NCBI GenBank assembly: GCA_018340805.1
Contig: JACMZG010001914.1
Coordinates: 8,855,995 to 8,919,994 of the forward strand
Direction of reading: 5' to 3'
DNA from: Microvelia longipes
Lineage: Eukaryota; Arthropoda; Insecta; Hemiptera; Veliidae
Length of the DNA stretch: 64,000 bases
Positions 58,062-64,000 of this stretch are shown here, in pieces (the first letter of the stretch is position 1; each line of letters begins with the position of its first letter). The position numbers and the translations under genes are program-made. The notes below the pieces were generated by a model. It was not told the origin of the DNA. It saw only the letters and a program-made list of their open reading frames with translations, and did not search any database.

Positions 58062-58490
58062 GAGCGATTAATTTTCTTCAATTCCCTTGTAAGGATTAAT
58101 TTCCTTAAATTCCCTTAGAGGGAAACATTTCCACTAATTCCCTTAGAGGGAAAAATTTCCACTACTTCCCTTAGAGGGAAAAATTTCCACTATTTCCCTT
58201 AGAGGGAAAAATTTCCACTAATTCCCTTAGAAGGAAAAATTTCCACTATTTCCTTAGAGAAAAATTTCCACTAATTCCCTTAGAGGGAAATTTCCACTAA
58301 TTCCCTTAGAGGGAAAAATTTCCACAAATTCCCTTAGAGGGAAAAATTTCCTCTAATTCCCTTACAGGAAAAATTTCCTTTAATTCCATTGCACGGGAAA
58401 AATTCGTCCAATTCCCTCCGAGGTGAAATTTTCCTCCAATTTCCTAAGTAGGAAAATTTCCTCCAATTCCCATGGAGGGGAAAATTACTT
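58062..58490. repeat. 28-bp minisatellite with palindromic unit
   Basis: About 15 units of 'ttcccttagagggaaaaat' plus 'ttccactaa'. The unit contains TTCCCT/AGGGAA and AAATTT, so each can form a small hairpin. Units in the middle are almost identical; both ends have decayed. Confidence 0.9.
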
Positions 58491-58604
58491 CAAAGAAAGA
58501 ATTAAAAGCCATGACAATACATACAAGTATTAATTCCTTAAGCATAAGCGAGAATTTTTAAAAGGATTTGGACTAAGTGGTTAAAAGGACAGACTAAGTG
58601 CTGT

Positions 58605-58740
58605 TTTAATACGACAAGTATATCCGATTTTTGATGGATAAAAAAGTTAAGCAGCATTGAGCGTGGTCGGTGCTATATGGATAACCGCTGAGAATGAAAC
58701 GGGTGCATTCAATATCTGTGGACGAGCGAAGCGAGTCCTA
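58605..58740 (+). mobile_element. family A fragment (A17)
   Basis: 'aatacgacaagtatatccg', 'gttaagcagcattgagcgtgg', 'ggacgagcgaagcgagtcc': the right third of family A, cut just where J2 begins. Confidence 0.65.
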
Positions 58741-58751
58741 TGTATACATAT

Positions 58752-60397
58752 ATAGGCGTTCGCAGGGATGTGTCAAACGGGTCACTTGACCCCCCCCCTG
58801 GAAAATCAGAAAAGTTAGATTGACCCGCACTGCAAATAAGAAATTGTATAGTTATTGTCTTTCATTTTTTCTTTAAAATAACTGAATTAATTAATTAGTT
58901 TTTAATTTAATTTAAAAAAGAAATTGAAATATAATTAAACTAGCAATGAGTTGCATCAGGAACTCACGTCAAATGAATACATCAAGTACAGTTAATCACC
59001 AACTGGTTCACTTCGCTGGCTAGATAGGATAGAAAAATAATTTAATAATTAAACAAGGATAAATAAATGAATAATAAATAACTCTCTTTATTTTAAACCA
59101 GGCACAACATAATGTACAAGATGGCATATCAATAAAATAGCGTCAAAAATGTAGAATACATAAGTAAATCGATTTTAAAAGTAAAATATAAAGTTAAAGT
59201 AACAATAAATAAAATAAGGTAAGGGATATCACAAAAGCAATGAAAACATACCCAACATATCACAGCGTTTAATCATTAAAAATTAATCTAAAAATTGCAT
59301 GTAGAAAATAATTGACTAGAAAAATTAAATAACTTTTATAAATAGAAGATATGTAAGTATCACAGTTTGAAGAGTCTAATATATAGGTTAAAACAACAAT
59401 CTTAAATCTAAGTTAAAAAACAACAATCAGGTGAATTTTAAAGTTTAAAAGTCACTAACACTATAAAGAGGATTTAGTTCTTAATTCTAATTCTAAATTC
59501 TAATAGCTTGGCTCTATGAAAGTAATGAAGTCTCGCTTCGCTCGCAATAAACAAAAGTGGCTTGCTTCCTTAGCATTGAGCAATGAGGTTCAATTCTTCG
59601 AGAAAAGGGCCAGCTTCGCTCGCTAGATTGCTATAAATATATTCGTGGATATAGAAAAAGAGACTCGTTTCACTCGCTAGATTGCTAAAATATAAAATTA
59701 GATATATTAAAGAGGGCTCACTGCGCTCGATAGATTGCTAAAATATAAAATTAGATACATTAAAGAGGGCTCGCAGCGCACGATAGATTGCTAAAATATA
59801 AAATTAGATACATTAAATAGGGCTCGCTGCGCTCGATAGATTGCTAAAATATAAAATTATATACATTAAAGAGGGCTTGCTGCGCTCGATAGATTGCTGT
59901 AAATATATACGAGAAAGTATGAATAATGACTTTAAAATATATGGATCTAATGAATTAAGGTCCTAATAAAGCCTCTAAATTTGTAGAGGCTCGCTTCACT
60001 CGCTAGATTACTATACATGGAAACTCATGCAATGTTCACTCACAAAATTGCTTATATAATTTTAGGTACATAAAAAGAGCTCGCTAGGTCGCTGTAAATA
60101 TGCGTAAATGTCAGAAAGGAGGCTCACATCGCTTACAAGATTGCTAAAGTATATTATGAGATATGTTAAAAGGAGCATGTTTCGCTTGCTAGAATGTTGA
60201 AATTTAAAGTTATTTATAGTAATAGAGGCTTAATTTGCTTGCTAAATTAAAAAAAACCCTAATTTAGTATGTTTGAAGGAACTCGCTTCGCTCGCTAAAG
60301 GTCTAAATGAATTAAAATATTTATTTAAGCACTATAAATAATCTTATCTCTGAATTTTGTCAAACAGTGCTGAAAACTAAACCTGCAGCACATGGTT
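58752..60397 (+). mobile_element. hAT-type element J2 (right end missing)
   Basis: It starts ATAGGCGTTCGCAGGGATG and matches J1 for about 130 bp ('tcaaacgggtca.ttgacccc', 'gttagattgacccgcactgc'). 60340-60397 matches the J1 interior near its right end ('tctctga.ttttgtcaaa', 'ctaaacc.gcagcacat'). The last 280 bp and TIR are gone. The middle holds a minisatellite instead of J1's contents. Confidence 0.7.
59515..60310 (+). repeat. minisatellite, 'gctcgctgcgctcgatagat' units
   Basis: The best units (59690-59900) are about 57 bp: 'ggctcgctgcgctcgataga', 'ttgctaaaatataaaattag', 'atacattaaagag'. Outwards the units become irregular but keep 'ctcgcttcgctcgctagatt'. A similar 'cgcttcgctcg' core is used by family A. 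Confidence 0.85.
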
Positions 60398-60697
60398 GAT
60401 TAATTTACTTAGCTAGAGATTTATGTGCTAGAGAGATGAAACTTGGTACAAAAATCAATTATCAGGTCTGGTTTTGCTTTCCGGGAAAATTTTGACATTA
60501 ATGACACTCACCGTCATTAATGGATAGGCGAAAAATTTAAATATTCATTTACCTTAAATTTATGACACGCATGTAGTCTTATGCTCTACCAACAAATAAA
60601 TTTCATTTATTTGTCGCTAAATCTTATTTTTAAGCGTATATTTAATTTTTATTGAATAACAAATAAAATTATTGTAAATTTTTATTGTTTACGTTTT

Positions 60698-60833
60698 TTA
60701 GCGAATTTTCATAAATGAAAATGACGCTTATGAGGTTGTTCGGATGACGAAGTTGAGGGTGGGAGTGAGTGGAATCGGTTCCTATTGGCTTCCTGATAAC
60801 AAAATATATGTCCGAAAAAGTTATATATATATG

Positions 60834-60876
<43 letters not shown>

Positions 60877-61141
60877 GTATGTAAGAGTTTCTACCCTTTC
60901 GTATGGCGAACGATAACTCTCGAAGGCGTTCTCAAATTGAAACGAAACTTTGCAAATCGCGAGATGTTGTGGAGGTTACGAGGCCTATGTTTATAAAAAC
61001 ATTATGACGTCCATCAACCAAAGTTATGACGTCATGAAAAAAAATTTTTTTTGAAACTTAAAATGGCTTTAAAACAAGGTATCTAGTATTTAGTAGACGG
61101 CTAGCTGAATCGATTAAGACCAATTTCAGCTCAATCGAACC
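60698..61141 (+). mobile_element. family F element, copy F2
   Basis: Nearly the same as F1 (23825-24295), apart from (AT)n length and single-base indels. It stops at 'cagctcaatcgaaccctcac', while F1 continues 'cgaaccattttttaactg'. Confidence 0.75.
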
Positions 61142-61414
61142 CTCACAAATGCGCAATCGGTATACATATATATATAAATCTTGTATATATGTATACGTCT
61201 AGGTCAAAGACTCGTACGATATCTGTTGGGTTCAGTAGTGTTAGAGGGTGGGATATAGTATAAAAAGAGACCTCTACCTCTTGCTCCATCATGGTAAGCC
61301 TACTGTCCCAGAGAGACAGGGCAAAAAATGGCTTCCACTAAACCACGCCGAGCTAAGCAGACCCGAAAGAGGAAGAACATCGAAGTAGTCTTTATATGGT
61401 CGAAGTTATTCTAA
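61142..61414 (+). other. possible promoter and short basic frame
   Basis: TATAAAAAG (61259-61267) lies 24 bp before an ATG followed by GTAAGC (61291). The next ATG (61328) opens 28 codons, MASTKPRRAKQTRKRKN then EVVFIWSKLF. The island is more G+C-rich than both sides, and family F-like text ('agtttcagctcaatcgg') resumes after it. No known product is recognised; chance is quite possible. Confidence 0.2.
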
Positions 61415-61790
61415 AACGAATGCGACCAGTTTCAGCTCAATCGGACAATCCTAAGCGACGCAAACGGTATTTTTATTTTAATAATCATGAATATTTTTTT
61501 TCAACCTTAAATTTTACTCAAATAAACAATTGTTTACAAAACAAATTTGACATTTTTCTTTAAATTCTATAAACAATCATAAATGTAAGTAAGAGTTTAC
61601 ACCCTTTTGTATAGTGGACGATAACTAAAGCTGATGAAAGATGGAACTATAATCTTTTCTTTAAAGCCTCTCAGGCCCGCGAAGTGGGCCTGTGAAACGA
61701 GGCTGTGAAAATTCGCTAAATACGTGGCAAAATGCCATGTAACAAGAACGATAGTGAAACCATACATAATACAAAACAACAACAATGTGA

Positions 61791-61850
61791 CCGCGAAGCG
61801 GACGAGGCGCGAAGCGCCGAGGCCGCGTAGCGGCTACGGGCCGAAGGCCC
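61791..61850. repeat. four evenly spaced G+C-rich triloop hairpins
   Basis: CCGC-GAA-GCGG (61791-61801), GGCGC-GAA-GCGCC (61806-61818), GCCGC-GTA-GCGGC (61822-61834) and GGGCC-GAA-GGCCC (61838-61850) start every 15-16 bp. All stems are perfect. The flanks are strongly A+T-rich. Confidence 0.9.
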
Positions 61851-61916
61851 GTATTTAAATATTGTCAAAATCGAAAAATAATTTGGTTTGAAATTATACA
61901 CGAGTTTATTCTTTTA

Positions 61917-62178
61917 TATAATAAATAAGTACATCAAGTTTCATAGCAATGCGGCCAGTAAGTCTACGACTTTAATTGGATCATTAATGTTAACCAGCAA
62001 CAAGCGTGGTCACTACCGGGGCCGGTGACCGGTGGACATGAAAGAATGTTTTTACAGTCTAAGGAAAAGTGAAGGGAGTCCGAAGACATAGAGCAAAATA
62101 AATTAGGTGCTTTCCATATTCAAAGGGCAAAGCGAATCTCATCTAATCAAATTCCGAGGTACCCTGTACCCTACTTTT
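61917..62178 (+). mobile_element. family A fragment (A18), right part
   Basis: 'aataaataagtacatcaag', 'gttaaccagcaacaagcgtgg', 'gaaaagtgaagggagtccg' and 'attccgaggtaccctgtacc' are the right half of a diverged A copy, ending in T-rich DNA. Confidence 0.65.
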
Positions 62179-62384
62179 AATTAATATTGAGTTCAGGGAC
62201 CAACTGAACATAATAATTTTTGTTCATCTTTTTTCTTTTTTTAATTTGTTAATATTTATTTTACATTCCATAATAATAATAATAATAAAATTAAAGCTCG
62301 GTGAGTCTTACTCAACTCACCGAGTTGTTACCATCTCGAGAAAGAAAATAGTTTTATGTATTTTTAACTTTCATCTTCATTTTT

Positions 62385-62480
62385 TATGCTACTGATGATG
62401 ACCTCATGTTAGGTTGAAAACGCTTTGCCAATAAACAATTATTTTTGTGGAGAGACTCTTTTCTTCGTTTCCTAATAATA
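62385..62480 (+). mobile_element. Penelope-like 3' end fragment
   Basis: 'ctactgatgatgacctcatg', 'ttgaaaacgctttgccaata', 'gtggagagactcttttcttc' parallels the 3' end of the element at 48901-49788 in the opposite orientation. No coding part remains. Confidence 0.6.
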
Positions 62481-63229
62481 AAATAAGTTATTTATTTGCC
62501 AGCGAATAAGTTAAATTAAGGTATATCAAGTTAAGTTATTAGCTAGTAAGTAGAAATTATTTATTAGTTTCATTTTTAAATTGAAAATTGTGGTACTAAT
62601 TTTTAATTCAGCATTTAAGATGTATAATTTTCATATTTACTTTGTATATTAAATAAATAAAGATATTTCTTAAAAAAAATCGAATCATAAGAAAAAGTTA
62701 AATATAAAGGAAAAAATAAATTTTTTATCAACTTATTATAAAAATGTTCCTTAATCAATATTCAAAAATTATATAAATTTACGTCAGAGCCAATAAAAAA
62801 TTGTCTTATTTATATCAGCTGACCAGTTGTTATATTTTCACATGATTAACAATAGAAATTCTTTCGCTGAAAAGAATCATTTGCGAGAACAAAGCAATTG
62901 ATTTAGATTTTGAGGTTAAGTATTAAAAACCTGTGAACTTTAATATAAGACAACATAAAGGAGCAACGCGTAATCAATTTTATTAAAACAAGGAAATATG
63001 ATCAAACAGTTTATGTAACTCATAAGTAGGAATAAACAAATGTATAGAACGTTTTGTAATTTGAATTACAGCAGTAATATTAGTTTGGTTCAGGCAATCT
63101 AATTTTTACTCAAAGCTTTTTAATATCAAAGAGTCAGCATTCAACTTCGTGACACTTTATTTATTTATTTGCTTGTTATGAATCAAATAATCCATTAGCA
63201 GCAATATATTTACGAATTAATCAGGATAA

Positions 63230-63330
63230 GGCTAGTAAGAAATATACTTCAATGGCGACGTTTTAAACAAGGGTTTGCTCTTCGTCAGGGCAACCTGAAG
63301 ACAGTATAACAAACTTAGAATAATACTATA
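63230..63330 (-). mobile_element. possible Penelope-like 3' end fragment
   Basis: On the minus strand 'ttgccctgacgaagagcaaa' and 'cccttgtttaaaacgtcgcc' have the 'ctgacgaag ... aaacgtcgcc' pattern found near the 3' end of such elements. Confidence 0.4.
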
Positions 63331-63345
63331 TATACAACAAGCACT

Positions 63346-63811
63346 ACTGATAAACGAAAGGCGGTTAACTGGTGGTCTTAAGTAATGCTGCCACCCTAAC
63401 AATATACAATTTTCTAAAAAAAAGTTGGCAATACTTCCGGTTGCTGAATTATTATGTTCTATTATTAATTAATGATTGATTATTCATAAAATACTATTAT
63501 AAATATCGGTGCATTACCATATTTTAAACATTTTAAATTGTAGTTTAACGTTTTTTATTAAAATTATATTAAAAGTAGTCCTCGTCAACTAAATGTATTC
63601 AATGTTCAATTCAATGTTCTTGTATTCCTCTACCCTTTGCCATCTAAGACCGGTTTTATTAAATACTCAGCAGGTGTTTTAAGTTATATTTTTTCTTTAC
63701 GATCTTTCTGCATTAATAGATATTTATGGCACATATTTAAAATAATGTTTTGTTGTTAGGGTGGTACCCCTACTTATGACTTCCAGTCAACCGGCTTTCT
63801 TGTTATCAGTG
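63346..63811. repeat. inverted repeat, arms of about 57 bp
   Basis: 63346-63402 ('actgataaacgaaaggcggt ... gccaccctaaca') pairs with 63754-63811, which inverted reads 'actgataacaagaaagccgg ... accaccctaaca'. The spacer of 350 bp is A+T-rich. It may be one more inverted pair of element ends. Confidence 0.6.
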
Positions 63812-63945
63812 GAATTACGTTGTGCTTACGGTCCTGTGCTCCTTCTATATTAGTGTTATTCTAAGATAACAAATAATTACAATTACAATAAAAAAAAGAA
63901 AATAACAAGAAACAAAAAATAATCACACAAACTGAAGTAAATAGG

Positions 63946-64000
63946 CATGAGCGTCCGCAGATTTTTTAGGGGGGTCAAAGAAACCACACCTTTGCCGCTC
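63946..64000 (-). mobile_element. hAT-type element J3, end at window edge
   Basis: 'gagcgtccgcagattttttagg', 'ggggtcaaag' matches the right end of J1 in reverse. The rest lies outside the window. Confidence 0.6.

Overview
The window is A+T-rich, intron-bearing and crowded with repeats. It comes from an animal nuclear genome, most likely an arthropod and probably an insect. The evidence is a split Vasa gene with canonical GT..AG introns, non-LTR elements with (TAAA)n or (TTCTA)n tails, a Penelope-like element, a Gypsy LTR element, hAT-type elements with 8-bp target duplications, and tRNA-derived SINE-like sequences. I see no bacterial-style operons, rRNA genes or CRISPR arrays. The exact species cannot be read from the sequence.

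Layout. Positions 1-3.85 kb hold the 5' part of a germline DEAD-box helicase gene (vasa/DDX4) on the minus strand. I can phase three internal coding exons and propose a first exon with only 7 coding bases. The rest of the helicase core lies to the left of the window. Its introns already carry repeats: a copy of family A, an 88-bp-arm palindrome and a copy of family B. From about 4 kb to the end I recognise no other host gene. The DNA is layered mobile elements: family A (roughly 18 full or partial copies); a TIR element of about 1.9 kb carrying a broken tyrosine-recombinase fragment (6.4-8.3 kb); LINE reverse-transcriptase pseudogenes (8.7-9.8, 32.9-33.4 and 55.0-55.8 kb); hAT-type elements (25.3, 32.0, 34.0, 44.4-48.7, 58.8 and 63.9 kb); small TIR elements (18.1, 19.8, 20.1, 22.9, 30.6, 39.7 and 54.1 kb); an internally deleted Gypsy element (41.6-43.5 kb); a 5'-truncated Penelope-like element (48.9-49.8 kb); perfect palindromes; minisatellites; and long (AT)n runs.

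How the pieces relate. Family A has a subterminal inverted repeat at one end, a stem-loop at the other, a (GT)n core and T-rich flanks. This is the layout of Helentron-associated (HINE/DINE-1-like) elements. Families F, G and H keep the same order of blocks: microsatellite, 'cgataact' block, 'gaaactttgtacaaa' block, then 'gacgtcattaaccc...aatgac' block. They look like diverged relatives. Several insertions are nested and can be ordered by their target duplications: Gypsy inside A (CAGAC), Penelope inside A (14 bp), A inside hAT, hAT MITE inside F (CTTTGATC), and a hairpin MITE inside the end of an L element. At least two A-type copies have grown minisatellites from inside.

The least expected signals are the shared modular architecture of A/F/G/H, a perfect 131-bp inverted repeat with a 12-bp duplication, four evenly spaced GC-rich triloop hairpins at 61.79-61.85 kb, and the TIR element associated with a tyrosine-recombinase fragment. 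Family names (A-Q) are local labels; assignments rest on reading by eye, not on searches.
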